Assembly (NCBI RefSeq): GCF_014193695.1
Contig: NZ_JACHZR010000004.1
Coordinates: 620,001 to 684,000 of the forward strand
DNA from: Rhizobium sp. BK316
GTDB taxonomy: Bacteria; Pseudomonadota; Alphaproteobacteria; Rhizobiales; Rhizobiaceae
Length of the DNA stretch: 64,000 nt
Reading direction: 5' to 3'
Shown here: piece after piece, positions 27,873 through 36,686 of the stretch
Position numbering within the stretch: position 1 is the stretch's first letter
Layout of the letters: every line of letters starts with the position of its first letter
The notes under the pieces: generated by a model
What the model was told of the DNA's origin: nothing
The model's database searches: none
The model's input: only the letters and a program-made list of their open reading frames with translations
Made by a program: the position numbers and the translations under genes

Positions 27873-27907
27873 AAAAGCCGTGCATCGGCTGGCGATGCAC
27901 GGCTTTT
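27873..27907 (-). terminator. Terminator of the DUF3126 gene
   Basis: A 15-bp perfect stem with a 5-base loop, ending in a T-run on the minus strand, 18 bases after the stop of the DUF3126 gene. Confidence 0.88.
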
Positions 27908-27925
27908 GATCGAAGTGACGGCCGA

Positions 27926-28129
27926 TCAGAGATCGACGTCGAGAATTGCCATCGAGAAATTGTAGGAACGGTCACCGTCCTCGTCATCGATGTAGATGAC
28001 ACCCAGAAATTCTTCGCCAATGTAGACTTCCGCGGAGTCGTTCTTGCGCGGGCGCGCCTTCACCACGATCTGCGGGTTCAGCGTGCGTTTGAAATAGGCG
28101 TCGAGCTTCTTGATTTCTTCAGGCTTCAC
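27926..28129 (-). CDS. DUF3126 family small protein
   Basis: A 67-residue protein starting at a GTG (VKPEEIKKLDAYF) with GGAG 9 bases upstream. Longer in-frame starts up to 28228 exist but encode an Arg-rich stretch unlike the family. The conserved region PQIVVKARPRKNDSAEVYIG and GVIYIDDEDGDRSYNF matches DUF3126, a short alphaproteobacterial family without known function. It lies downstream of cysE with the same orientation and has a strong terminator. Confidence 0.85.
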   Translation of the reverse strand: MKPEEIKKLDAYFKRTLNPQIVVKARPRKNDSAEVYIGEEFLGVIYIDDEDGDRSYNFSMAILDVDL

Positions 28130-28267
28130 TCTTTTGATCTCCGTAAGCGACCTCGGTTGGCCGCTTCTTGCACAGGTAAAGCGGCGCTGTAAAGGTCGCA
28201 AGCTCCTGTTAGCAACGACTGTCTCCACCGGGATCTAGGCGTTTTTCCGCATTTTTCCAATGAAGGC

Positions 28268-29101
28268 TCAGATATCGGCGCCGATAACCTGATCCATCAC
28301 ACGTGCGGGCTCGGAGCAGCCGGCCTCACCGACAACCTTGGCAGGCACGCCCGCCACCGTGGTCTTTGGCGGCACCGCTTTCAGGACGACGGAGCCGGCG
28401 GCAACGCGCGAGCAGAAGCCGATCTCGATATTGCCGAGGATCTTGGCGCCTGCGCCGATCATTACGCCCGTGCCGATCTTCGGGTGACGATCGGCCCCTT
28501 CCTTGCCTGTTCCGCCAAGCGTCACACCATGCAGGATGGAGACATTGTCGCCGATGACAGCCGTTTCGCCAACGACGAGGCCGGTCGCGTGGTCGAGGAA
28601 GATGCCCTTGCCGATGCGAGCGGCGGGATTGATGTCCGTCTGGAAGACGCTGGAGGAGCGGCTCTGCAGGTACAGCGCGAAGTCGCGCCGGCCGCGGTTC
28701 AACAGCCAGTGCGCCAGCCGATGCGTCTGCAGCGCGTGGAAGCCCTTGAAGTAGAGAACGGCTTCCATGAAGCGCAGGCAAGCGGGGTCGCGATCATAGA
28801 CTGCCTGGATATCCACGCGCAGGATCGAGCTCCATTCCGGCCAGTCCTCGAGCATTTCCTCAAAGGTCTGGCGCAGCAGGTTTGCCTGCATGTCGGGATG
28901 GTCGAGGCGCTCGCAGATGCGGTGGATGACGCATTCTTCGAGCGAGCGGTGGTTGATGACCGTCGAATAGAGGAAGGCTGCCAGCACCGGATCGCTTTCT
29001 GCAGCAAGGCGCGCTTCTTCTCGCAGACTGTCCCAGATAGGGTCCATCACCTTCAGCGGATGGGCTGCATCCAGCGTGCGGATATCCGTCTTAGCGACCA
29101 T
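28268..29101 (-). CDS. cysE: Serine O-acetyltransferase
   Basis: A 277-residue CysE that makes O-acetylserine, the acceptor for sulfide in cysteine synthesis. The helical N-terminal SATase domain (about 10-145) is followed by left-handed beta-helix hexapeptide repeats with the active-site segment DINPAARIGKGIFLDHATGLVVGE and LHGVTLGGTGKEGADRHP. I used the ATG at 29101 with GAGGA upstream; ATGs upstream at 29113 and 29179 look less natural. Confidence 0.95.
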   Translation of the reverse strand: MVAKTDIRTLDAAHPLKVMDPIWDSLREEARLAAESDPVLAAFLYSTVINHRSLEECVIHRICERLDHPDMQANLLRQTFEEMLEDWPEWSSILRVDIQAVYDRDPACLRFMEAVLYFKGFHALQTHRLAHWLLNRGRRDFALYLQSRSSSVFQTDINPAARIGKGIFLDHATGLVVGETAVIGDNVSILHGVTLGGTGKEGADRHPKIGTGVMIGAGAKILGNIEIGFCSRVAAGSVVLKAVPPKTTVAGVPAKVVGEAGCSEPARVMDQVIGADI

Positions 29102-29233
29102 TTCCGGTCTCCTCATTTCCTGTTGGAATGCGATTATATAGAGGAAAACGCCGATAACATAAATGGGTGCCCGCGGCACACCGGTGCAGTGCGTTTTTCC
29201 TGGAAATCACGTTTATGTCACCTGCCGGCGACA

Positions 29234-30019
29234 TCAGCCGGCAGCGACCTTGGCGTAGAATTCCAAGACAGCCTTCTTGAACACCCGGTCACCCACGGCG
29301 AGCATGTGGTCGCGGCCGGGGATATCCAGCGCTTCGGCGTCAGGCATCAGCGCCGCAAGCTCCTGGGGAGAACCGGCAATGTCGTCTTTCGTTCCAACCC
29401 CGATCAGGGTGGGCGCATCGATCTTGCCCATGTCGGCGCGGGCAACCAGATCGCGCGAACCCTTGATACAGGCGGCAAGCGCCTCACGGTCACTCTTCGT
29501 CTGCTCGGCAAAAGCGCGGAACATCTGCCCGCGCTGATGGGTGACGTAGGCAAGCGACGGCGCAAGCAGCGCATCGGCGATCGGGTCCCAATCGCCCACC
29601 CCATCGGTCATGCCGATACCGAGGCCACCGAGCACCAGCGAGCGGACGCGGTGTGGATGGGCAAGTGCCGCAAAGACGGAGATGCGGGCACCCATGGAGT
29701 AGCCCATCAGATTGGCCTCGGGAATACCGAGATGATCAAGCAGCGCGATCGCGTCACCAGCCATGAACCATGGCCTGTAAGCTTCGGCATCGCGCGGCTT
29801 GTCGCTGGCGCCATGCCCCCTGTTGTCGACGGCAATGACACGGTAGCCGGCGTCACCCAAAGTCTTCAGCCAGCCCGGATGAACCCAGTTGACGCTCGCC
29901 GACGAGGCAAAGCCATGAATCAGCAGCACCGGCGGGCCAGAGGGATCCCCCTCGTCGAAGAAAGCGAGTTTCAGTCCATCATGAGTGAAGCTTGAAAATG
30001 CAGGCGTATTCAGGTTCAT
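29234..30019 (-). CDS. Alpha/beta hydrolase
   Basis: A 261-residue alpha/beta hydrolase. The oxyanion region LLIHGFASSASVNW, the nucleophile elbow GYSMGAR and the late GRDHMLAVGD with the catalytic His are all visible. No signal peptide is seen, so it is cytosolic, and the ester or other substrate cannot be inferred. The start at 30019 (MNLNTPAF) has AAGGA 8 bases upstream; in-frame upstream ATGs would add up to 22 residues. Confidence 0.88.
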   Translation of the reverse strand: MNLNTPAFSSFTHDGLKLAFFDEGDPSGPPVLLIHGFASSASVNWVHPGWLKTLGDAGYRVIAVDNRGHGASDKPRDAEAYRPWFMAGDAIALLDHLGIPEANLMGYSMGARISVFAALAHPHRVRSLVLGGLGIGMTDGVGDWDPIADALLAPSLAYVTHQRGQMFRAFAEQTKSDREALAACIKGSRDLVARADMGKIDAPTLIGVGTKDDIAGSPQELAALMPDAEALDIPGRDHMLAVGDRVFKKAVLEFYAKVAAG

Positions 30020-30166
30020 CGGGTCGTCCTTGTTTGGCGCGACCATAGTCGAGCGACCTTTGAGCGTGAAGCCAAAAACTCGCATTGGAGCCTTGCTTTG
30101 GCACTACACTTTTCCTTCGAAGGCCTATAAGGTCCGCGCAGAATATCAAAGCATTCGGAGACAGAC

Positions 30167-30412
30167 ATGGCCGGCCACAGCATTCCCCACTTCCAGAACG
30201 ACGGCGGTCACCGCGTTATCGAAGTCGGCGTCAAGGAATTCATGTGCACCGGTGCCTCCGCTCCCTTCGATCATCCGCATATCTTCATCGATATGGGCGA
30301 TGACAACGAGAAGGTCTGCTCCTACTGCTCGACCCTCTATCGCTACAATACGTCGCTGAAGGCCAACCAGACCAACCCGCCCGGCTGCGTCTTCCACATC
30401 AAGGCAGCGTAA
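30167..30412 (+). CDS. Zinc-finger domain protein, NDUFS6-like complex I accessory subunit
   Basis: An 81-residue protein matching the CHCC zinc-finger family, the bacterial form of the mitochondrial complex I subunit NDUFS6. Ligands are Cys in FMCTGAS, His in DHPHIFI, and the CSYC pair, in that order. In alphaproteobacteria such proteins co-purify with NADH:ubiquinone oxidoreductase. GGAG lies 6 bases before the ATG. A monooxygenase gene follows 29 bases later. Confidence 0.88.
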   Translation: MAGHSIPHFQNDGGHRVIEVGVKEFMCTGASAPFDHPHIFIDMGDDNEKVCSYCSTLYRYNTSLKANQTNPPGCVFHIKAA

Positions 30413-30441
30413 TTTTCCTCTTCTTTTAGATCGGACACCCC

Positions 30442-31590
30442 ATGCCGGTCGAACATGCCGCCATCATCGGCGCCGGAATTGCAGGCCTGACAGCCGCGCT
30501 GGCGCTCGCAAGGCGTGGCATCAGTTCCGATATTTTCGAACAGGCGTCCGAGCTTGCAGAGGTAGGTGCCGGCCTGCAGATCTCTCCCAATGCATCGCGC
30601 GTGCTTGCCGAACTCGGTGTGCTCGACGGGCTGGCCAACCTCTGGCTCGAGCCGCAATCCATCCGGCTGATCTCAGGCAGTTCGCTGCGCGAGCTTGCGG
30701 CAGTGCCTGCCGGGAGTTTCGCCCGGAATCGCTGGGGAGCACCCTACGGCGTCCTGCATCGCAAGACGCTTCAAAAGGCTCTTCTGGATGCGGTGATCGC
30801 CAATCCGCTTTGCACGCTGCATCTCGGAACACGATTCGAATCGGATCTGCCGCAGGGCCGGCGTTCGGCCGATGTCATCATCGGCGCCGACGGCGTCTGG
30901 TCCAGACTGCGGCAGGCAATACCAGGCGCCCCTGTCCCGCAATTCTCCGGAAATATCGCCTTCCGTTTCACCATCGCAGAAGCCGAAGCGCCGGGCTTTC
31001 TCGACCGCACCAGCGTCTCGGCCCTGCTCGGCTCCTCGGCGCATATGGTCTGCTATCCGCTGAAGGAAACAGGCGGCTTCAACATGGTGGCAATCACCGC
31101 CGGCAATATTGCTCCGCAAGCCTGGCAGGGCGCGCCGACACAGGCCCAGCAGGAGCTTCTGCAGTCGCGCTTCCGTCGCTGGCATCCTGTTATCGCCGGT
31201 CTGCTTCGCGGGCGCAGCGACATCACCTTCTGGCCGCTCTTCGAAGCGACGCCGGGCAAGTGGCAGGATGGGAACAAGACCGTGCTGATCGGCGATGCAG
31301 CGCATGCGATGATGCCTTTTGCGGCGCAGGGCGCGGCAATGGCGATCGAGGATGCCTTCGAGCTTGCGGCCTTCCTCGCCACCCGTCCGGTTTCCGAAGC
31401 CATCTCGCTTTTCGAGCGGCATCGCACGCCGCGCATCGCCAAGCTTCGCCAGCGCGGCGCCTTCAACCGCTTCGCCTATCATGCAAGCGGACCGATCCGC
31501 CTCGGCCGGGATATCGTGCTGTCGCTGAAACCGCCGCAAAGCCTCGCGGCGGATCTTGACTGGATTTACGGCTACCGCCCCATCGGCTGA
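30442..31590 (+). CDS. FAD-dependent monooxygenase (salicylate-hydroxylase/UbiH type)
   Basis: A 382-residue group A flavoprotein monooxygenase. The Rossmann GxGxxG motif is in IIGAGIAGLTAALAL (about residues 8-22). The DG motif is in VIIGADGVWSRLR, and the second FAD motif is GDAAHAMMPFAAQGAAMAIEDA. The family hydroxylates aromatic rings with NAD(P)H; the substrate is not evident. It probably shares a transcript with the zinc-finger gene upstream. Its stop lies in the first copy of a 15-bp tandem repeat shared with metC. Confidence 0.87.
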   Translation: MPVEHAAIIGAGIAGLTAALALARRGISSDIFEQASELAEVGAGLQISPNASRVLAELGVLDGLANLWLEPQSIRLISGSSLRELAAVPAGSFARNRWGAPYGVLHRKTLQKALLDAVIANPLCTLHLGTRFESDLPQGRRSADVIIGADGVWSRLRQAIPGAPVPQFSGNIAFRFTIAEAEAPGFLDRTSVSALLGSSAHMVCYPLKETGGFNMVAITAGNIAPQAWQGAPTQAQQELLQSRFRRWHPVIAGLLRGRSDITFWPLFEATPGKWQDGNKTVLIGDAAHAMMPFAAQGAAMAIEDAFELAAFLATRPVSEAISLFERHRTPRIAKLRQRGAFNRFAYHASGPIRLGRDIVLSLKPPQSLAADLDWIYGYRPIG

Positions 31591-31628
31591 TCAAATGGCG
31601 GCTGATCAAATGGCGGCTGATCAGACGG
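31584..31628. repeat. 15-bp tandem repeat, three copies, at the convergent gene ends
   Basis: The unit CGGCTGATCAAATGG occurs at 31584, 31599 and (two changes) 31614. The first copy holds the TGA of the monooxygenase and the last holds the stop of metC on the other strand. Confidence 0.95.
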
Positions 31629-32811
31629 CGTTTGCCGCAGCAAAACCGCGTTCGATATCGGCCTTGAGGTCAACGATATCTTCGAGGCCGATCTGCAGGC
31701 GAATGACCGGACCTTCAGCCGGCGCCTTGGCGATCTTACGGTCAGAGAGATTGACCAGCACGGCAAGGCTTTCGTAGCCCCCCCAGGAATAGCCGAGGCC
31801 GAAATAAGAGAGAGCATCGAGGAAGGCATGCGCCTTCGGCTTGACTTTCTGCGGATCGCTGGCCTTGAGCACGAAGGAAAAGATGCCGCTGGCACCCTTG
31901 AAGTCACGTTTCCAGATATGGTGCGACGGGAAGCTCGGCAAGGCTGGATGCAGGACGCGGGCAACCTCTTCGCGGCTTTCGAGCCATGTGGCGATCGCCA
32001 ATGCGCTTTCATAGTGGCGCTCCAGCCGGATACCCATGGTGCGCAGACCGCGCAGGATCTGATAGGAATCGTCAGGCGCACCGCAAAGGCCGAGCGTTCC
32101 ATGCGTCTCGATCAGCCTCGGCCAGTGCTCGGCATTGGCGGAAATGGTTCCCATCAGAATGTCGGAATGTCCCGATGGATATTTGGTCGAGGCATGGATG
32201 GACACGTCGACGCCGAAATCCAACGGCCGGAAATAAAGAGGTGTGGCCCAGGTGTTGTCCATCAGCACGACGGCACCGTGCTTGTGTGCCCCCGCCGCGA
32301 TTGCCGGGATATCCTGCATCTCAAAAGTATTGGAGCCAGGAGCCTCGGTCAGCACGACCGTAGTGTTCGGCTTGAAGAGCGTTTCGATGGCCGCGCCGAT
32401 CGCCGGATCGAAATAATCGACCCCGACCCCCATACGTTTCAGGATCGTGTCACAGAAATGGCGCGTCGGACCGTAGACGGAATCGACGATCAGGACGTGA
32501 TCGCCCGCGGCGACATAGGCGAGGATCGCGACCGTGACGGCGGCGAGCCCAGAAGGTACCAGCACAGTGCCGGCCGAGCCTTCGAGCGCATTGATCGCTT
32601 CGGCCAGAGCGTCGGTCGTCGGCGTGCCGCGGGTACCGTAAGTGTATTTCTTGTTGCGTGTCTCCATGGATTTGGCATCGGGAAAGAGCACCGTCGAAGC
32701 GCGCACCACCGGCGGATTGACGAAACCGTGATAATCTGCGGGGTCGTAGCCGATATGGGAAAGACGGGTGTTGATGCCGGCGCCCGGCAGGAGACTGTCT
32801 AGATCTTTCAT
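31621..32811 (-). CDS. metC: Cystathionine beta-lyase
   Basis: A 396-residue PLP enzyme of the Cys/Met metabolism family, which converts cystathionine to homocysteine, pyruvate and ammonia. The PLP-binding Lys is in SIHASTKYPSGHSD. Other family blocks are YTYGTRGTPTTDAL, DNTWATPLYF and the C-terminal SLGYSWGGYESL-like segment (FGLGYSWGGYESLAV). I used the ATG at 32811 (MKDLDSLLPGAG), which matches the usual N-terminus; in-frame upstream ATG and TTG codons exist. Cystathionine gamma-synthase activity cannot be fully excluded. Confidence 0.9.
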   Translation of the reverse strand: MKDLDSLLPGAGINTRLSHIGYDPADYHGFVNPPVVRASTVLFPDAKSMETRNKKYTYGTRGTPTTDALAEAINALEGSAGTVLVPSGLAAVTVAILAYVAAGDHVLIVDSVYGPTRHFCDTILKRMGVGVDYFDPAIGAAIETLFKPNTTVVLTEAPGSNTFEMQDIPAIAAGAHKHGAVVLMDNTWATPLYFRPLDFGVDVSIHASTKYPSGHSDILMGTISANAEHWPRLIETHGTLGLCGAPDDSYQILRGLRTMGIRLERHYESALAIATWLESREEVARVLHPALPSFPSHHIWKRDFKGASGIFSFVLKASDPQKVKPKAHAFLDALSYFGLGYSWGGYESLAVLVNLSDRKIAKAPAEGPVIRLQIGLEDIVDLKADIERGFAAANAV

Positions 32812-33191
32812 GTGGGAAATGGCCTTCTGGCGAGGGTATGCAAAGGCCGAACTCTTGAACCGCGTCGCCATCAGGGTCAACCCCTACAACTCGACGTGAT
32901 AGCCTCGCCCCGCAAAGCCGTCGGCCTTTACTTCGCGATTTCAGCGCTATTTTTTCCTCAAGCTAGAGCCCAATTTCTAGCCAAGTGCCTAGAGACGCAG
33001 CGCAATCTACCAAAATGCTGAATTTTGCCGCAATTATTGGCCGCGACACTTGACCATAGTGACATTTGCGACTGTGATAGACCTACTCGCGCCGGGAGGG
33101 TTGCGGGAAACGGGGAGGCACACGGGCAATTTCAATCCGGCCACTCCTCAAAACGATAAAATATAAGACAACGGAAAAAAGGTTGGGAAAA
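32812..33191. other. Intergenic region between metC and aapJ
   Basis: About 380 bases between divergent genes. It should hold both promoters. I looked for a SAM-II type riboswitch upstream of metC and did not find one. No convincing small ORF is seen. Confidence 0.5.
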
Positions 33192-34217
33192 ATGAAGTAC
33201 AAGCTCCTGTCCGCAGCTGTCGGCGCAGCAGTTTTCGCTCTTGGCGCTTCGGCCGCTTCGGCCACAACTCTCGGAGACGTAAAGGCAAAAGGTTTTGTCC
33301 AGTGCGGCGTCAACACCGGTCTTGCCGGCTTTGCTGCCCCTGACGCGTCCGGCAACTGGTCGGGCTTCGACGTTGACTTCTGCCGCGCGGTTTCCGCTGC
33401 GATCTTCGGCGATCCCAACAAGGTGAAGTTCACCCCCCTCAGCGCCGCCAACCGTTTCCCTGCGCTGCAGTCCGGTGAAGTCGACGTGCTCGCCCGCAAT
33501 ACGACCTGGACGATCAACCGCGACACCGCTCTCGGCCTGAACTTCCGCTTCATCAACTATTATGACGGCCAGGGCTTCATGGTTCGCAAGAGCCTGAACG
33601 TGAAGTCGGCTCTGGAACTCTCCGGCGCATCCGTCTGCGTACAGTCGGGTACCACGACCGAGCTCAACCTCGCCGACTACTTCAAGGCCAACAATCTCCA
33701 GTACAATCCGGTGGTCTTCGAGAAGCTCGACGAAGTCAACGCCGCCTATGACTCCGGCCGTTGCGACGTCTACACGACTGACCAGTCCGGCCTCTACTCG
33801 CTGCGTCTGACGCTGAAGAACCCCGACGAACACATGATCCTGCCGGAAATCATCTCCAAGGAGCCGCTCGCGCCGGCCGTCCGCCAGGGTGACGACCAGT
33901 GGTTCGATATCGTTAGCTGGGTCGGCTACGCGATGATCAACGCCGAAGAATTCGGTATCACCCAGGCCAATGTCGACGACATGAAGAATTCGCCGAACCC
34001 GGATATCAAGCGCTTCCTCGGCGTTGAAGCCGACACGAAGATCGGTACCGATCTCGGCCTGACCAACGACTGGGCCTACAACGTCGTCAAGACCGTCGGC
34101 AATTATGGCGAAGTCTTCGAAAAGAACATCGGCCAGGGCAGCCCGCTGAAGATCTCGCGCGGCCTCAACGCTCTCTGGAACAAGGGCGGCATTCAGTACG
34201 CTCCGCCGGTTCGCTAA
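33192..34217 (+). CDS. aapJ: General L-amino acid ABC transporter, substrate-binding protein AapJ
   Basis: A 341-residue periplasmic binding protein. The signal peptide is MKYKLLSAAVGAAVFALGASAASA. The mature part has the family 3 solute-binding fold, with VKAKGFVQCGVNTGLAGFAAPD, GFDVDFCRAVSAAIFG and LSAANRFPALQSGEVDVL. The length equals the AapJ of R. leguminosarum as I recall it. It begins a four-gene aap operon and captures a broad range of L-amino acids for uptake and export control. Confidence 0.96.
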   Translation: MKYKLLSAAVGAAVFALGASAASATTLGDVKAKGFVQCGVNTGLAGFAAPDASGNWSGFDVDFCRAVSAAIFGDPNKVKFTPLSAANRFPALQSGEVDVLARNTTWTINRDTALGLNFRFINYYDGQGFMVRKSLNVKSALELSGASVCVQSGTTTELNLADYFKANNLQYNPVVFEKLDEVNAAYDSGRCDVYTTDQSGLYSLRLTLKNPDEHMILPEIISKEPLAPAVRQGDDQWFDIVSWVGYAMINAEEFGITQANVDDMKNSPNPDIKRFLGVEADTKIGTDLGLTNDWAYNVVKTVGNYGEVFEKNIGQGSPLKISRGLNALWNKGGIQYAPPVR

Positions 34218-34321
34218 CCGGCATCAGGCATGAAAAGCCGGAAAGGCGGGAAACCGCCTTTCCTCATCCTCCTATAAAAAAGCTCCGAAAAGGGGCGCAT
34301 AACGTGGGGAATTGGCCAGGC

Positions 34322-35524
34322 ATGACGCATCAGGTTGCGGATTCATCCTCTTTGACTAGGAGCGGCTGGAGCTTCCAGTCTGCCCTCTATGACCCGACAA
34401 TTCGGGGCATCTTCTTCCAAGCTCTTACCATTGTCTTGCTGGTCGCGCTGATCTGGTCGATTGCTCACAATACGGCAGTCAACCTGGCACGCGCCAACAT
34501 CGCATCGGGTTTCGGCTTTCTGAACGGGCGCGCCGGTTTCGAAGTCGGCCAGTCGCTGATCCAATATTCGAGTGATTCGACCTACGGCCGCGCACTTCTC
34601 GTCGGCCTTCTGAACACGCTGCTGATCGCCGTCACCGGCATCATCACTTCAACAATAATCGGCTTCGTCATCGGCATCGGCCGCCTGTCGCGGAACTGGC
34701 TGATTGCCAAGCTCTGCACGGTCTATGTGGAAGTCTTCCGCAACATTCCGCCGTTGCTCGTGATCTTCTTCTGGTATTCTGGCGTTCTGGCTATTCTGCC
34801 CAATGCCCGTGACTCGCTGCATCTCCCCCTCGGATCATATCTGAACAATCGCGGCCTCGCCTTCCCCAAGCCGATCTTCGGCGACGGTTTCTGGCTGGTC
34901 GGCGTTGCTTTTGCTGTCGCGATCATTGCCACTGTTATCACCGCACGGTGGGCGCATCGCCGGCAGGCAGCGACAGGTCAGCCGTTCCACACGATCTGGG
35001 TTTCGATCGGCCTCATAGTCGGCCTGCCGCTCATTGCCTTTCTGCTCGCAGGCGCACCGCTGTCTTTTGATTTCCCGGTCGCCGGCAAGTTCAATCTGAC
35101 CGGCGGTTCCGTGGTCGGCCCGGAATTCATGTCGCTTTTCCTGGCGCTTTCCTTCTATACGGCCGCCTTCATAGCCGAGATCGTGCGCTCGGGCATCCGC
35201 GGCGTGCCGAAGGGACAGACGGAGGCAGCAGCGGCACTCGGCCTGCATCCTTCGGCAATCACCCGGCTGGTGGTCATTCCGCAGGCGTTCCGCATCATCA
35301 TTCCGCCGCTGAGCAGCCAGTATCTGAACCTCACCAAGAACTCGTCGCTGGCTATTGCCATCGGCTTTGCCGATCTCGTCGCCGTCGGCAGCACGACACT
35401 GAACCAGACCGGTCAGTCCGTAGAGGTTATTCTCATCTGGATGGTCATCTATCTCGCCATCAGCATCGTGACCTCGCTGCTGATGAACTGGTTCAACGCC
35501 AAGATGGCATTGGTGGAGAGATAA
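34322..35524 (+). CDS. aapQ: General L-amino acid ABC transporter, permease AapQ
   Basis: A 400-residue inner-membrane permease of the HisM/HisQ type. The binding-protein-dependent transport EAA loop is in GIRGVPKGQTEAAAALGLHPSAI. About eight hydrophobic segments and a central Pro-rich insertion are seen, as is typical of AapQ, which is longer than HisQ. The ATG at 34322 is preferred over a GTG at 34304. It is one base short of aapM (stop 35524, next ATG 35526). Confidence 0.95.
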   Translation: MTHQVADSSSLTRSGWSFQSALYDPTIRGIFFQALTIVLLVALIWSIAHNTAVNLARANIASGFGFLNGRAGFEVGQSLIQYSSDSTYGRALLVGLLNTLLIAVTGIITSTIIGFVIGIGRLSRNWLIAKLCTVYVEVFRNIPPLLVIFFWYSGVLAILPNARDSLHLPLGSYLNNRGLAFPKPIFGDGFWLVGVAFAVAIIATVITARWAHRRQAATGQPFHTIWVSIGLIVGLPLIAFLLAGAPLSFDFPVAGKFNLTGGSVVGPEFMSLFLALSFYTAAFIAEIVRSGIRGVPKGQTEAAAALGLHPSAITRLVVIPQAFRIIIPPLSSQYLNLTKNSSLAIAIGFADLVAVGSTTLNQTGQSVEVILIWMVIYLAISIVTSLLMNWFNAKMALVER

Positions 35525-35525
35525 G

Positions 35526-36671
35526 ATGAGTGACAGTTTCGTCAGAACCAGCATGCTGGCCCAGGAGCCGCCGCCATCTGGAGAAAAGGGCGCCGGAGCC
35601 TGGATACGCCGCAACCTGCTTGCTACACCCAAGGATATCGTCCTCACCCTTCTGGCAGTGACCTTCCTCGCCTGGGCCTTGCCGCATGCCATCAACTGGC
35701 TGTTTGTACAGGCGGTCTGGACCGGCCCGGACCGCACCTTCTGCGCCACTGCCGTCCAGGGCGGCATCCAGCCGGACGGCTGGAGCGGTGCGTGCTGGGC
35801 CTTCGTCAATGCCAAATTCGACCAGTTCATTTTTGGACGTTATCCGCTCGACGAGCGCTGGCGGCCGACGCTGGTGGGCATTCTCTTCGTGCTGCTGCTC
35901 GTGCCGATGCTCATTCCATCTGTGCCGCGCAAGGGGCTGAATGCGATCCTGCTGTTCATCGTGCTGCCGGTCGTCTCCTTCATTCTGCTTTACGGCGGCT
36001 TTGGACTGGAAATAGTCGAGACACCGCTCTGGGGCGGGCTGCTGGTGACGCTGGTGCTTTCCTTCGTTGGCATCGCCGTCTCCTTCCCGGTCGGTATTAT
36101 TCTGGCACTCGGAAGACGCTCGCAGATGCCGATCATCCGCACGGTCTGCATCATCTTCATCGAGGTCGTCCGCGGCGTGCCGCTGATCACAGTTCTTTTC
36201 ATGGCGAGCGTCATGCTGCCGCTTTTCCTGCCGGCCGGCTGGACGGTGGACAAGCTGTTGCGCGCGATCGTGGGTGTGTCGATCTTTGCCTCCGCCTATA
36301 TGGCCGAGGTCATCCGCGGCGGCCTGCAGGCAATTCCCAAGGGCCAGTTCGAGGGGGCCGATTCACTCGGCCTCGGCTACTGGCAGAAGATGCGGCTGAT
36401 CATCATGCCGCAGGCGATCAAGCTGGTGATCCCGGGTATCGTCAACACCTTCATCGGCATGTTCAAGGATACCTCGCTGGTGTCGATCATCAGCATGTTC
36501 GATCTGCTCGGCATCGTTCGCCTCAACTTCGTCGATCCGAACTGGGCAACCGCGGTAACGCCGCTGACAGGGCTGATATTCGCCGGCTTCGCCTTCTGGC
36601 TTTTCTGCTTCGGCATGTCGCGCTATTCAGCATTCATGGAACGTCATCTCGACACCGGCCACAAACGATAA
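35526..36671 (+). CDS. aapM: General L-amino acid ABC transporter, permease AapM
   Basis: A 381-residue permease that pairs with AapQ to form the membrane channel. The EAA loop is GGLQAIPKGQFEGADSLGLGYW. The N-terminal 100 residues include an extracytoplasmic insertion with two Cys (DRTFCATAVQGG and SGACWAF), common in AapM. It begins directly after aapQ and is followed 15 bases later by aapP. Confidence 0.95.
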   Translation: MSDSFVRTSMLAQEPPPSGEKGAGAWIRRNLLATPKDIVLTLLAVTFLAWALPHAINWLFVQAVWTGPDRTFCATAVQGGIQPDGWSGACWAFVNAKFDQFIFGRYPLDERWRPTLVGILFVLLLVPMLIPSVPRKGLNAILLFIVLPVVSFILLYGGFGLEIVETPLWGGLLVTLVLSFVGIAVSFPVGIILALGRRSQMPIIRTVCIIFIEVVRGVPLITVLFMASVMLPLFLPAGWTVDKLLRAIVGVSIFASAYMAEVIRGGLQAIPKGQFEGADSLGLGYWQKMRLIIMPQAIKLVIPGIVNTFIGMFKDTSLVSIISMFDLLGIVRLNFVDPNWATAVTPLTGLIFAGFAFWLFCFGMSRYSAFMERHLDTGHKR

Positions 36672-36686
36672 GAATAGGAACACGCA

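Noticed and set aside
32812..33191. SAM-II riboswitch upstream of metC
   Set aside because: The conserved core of the SAM-II fold could not be found on the minus strand.
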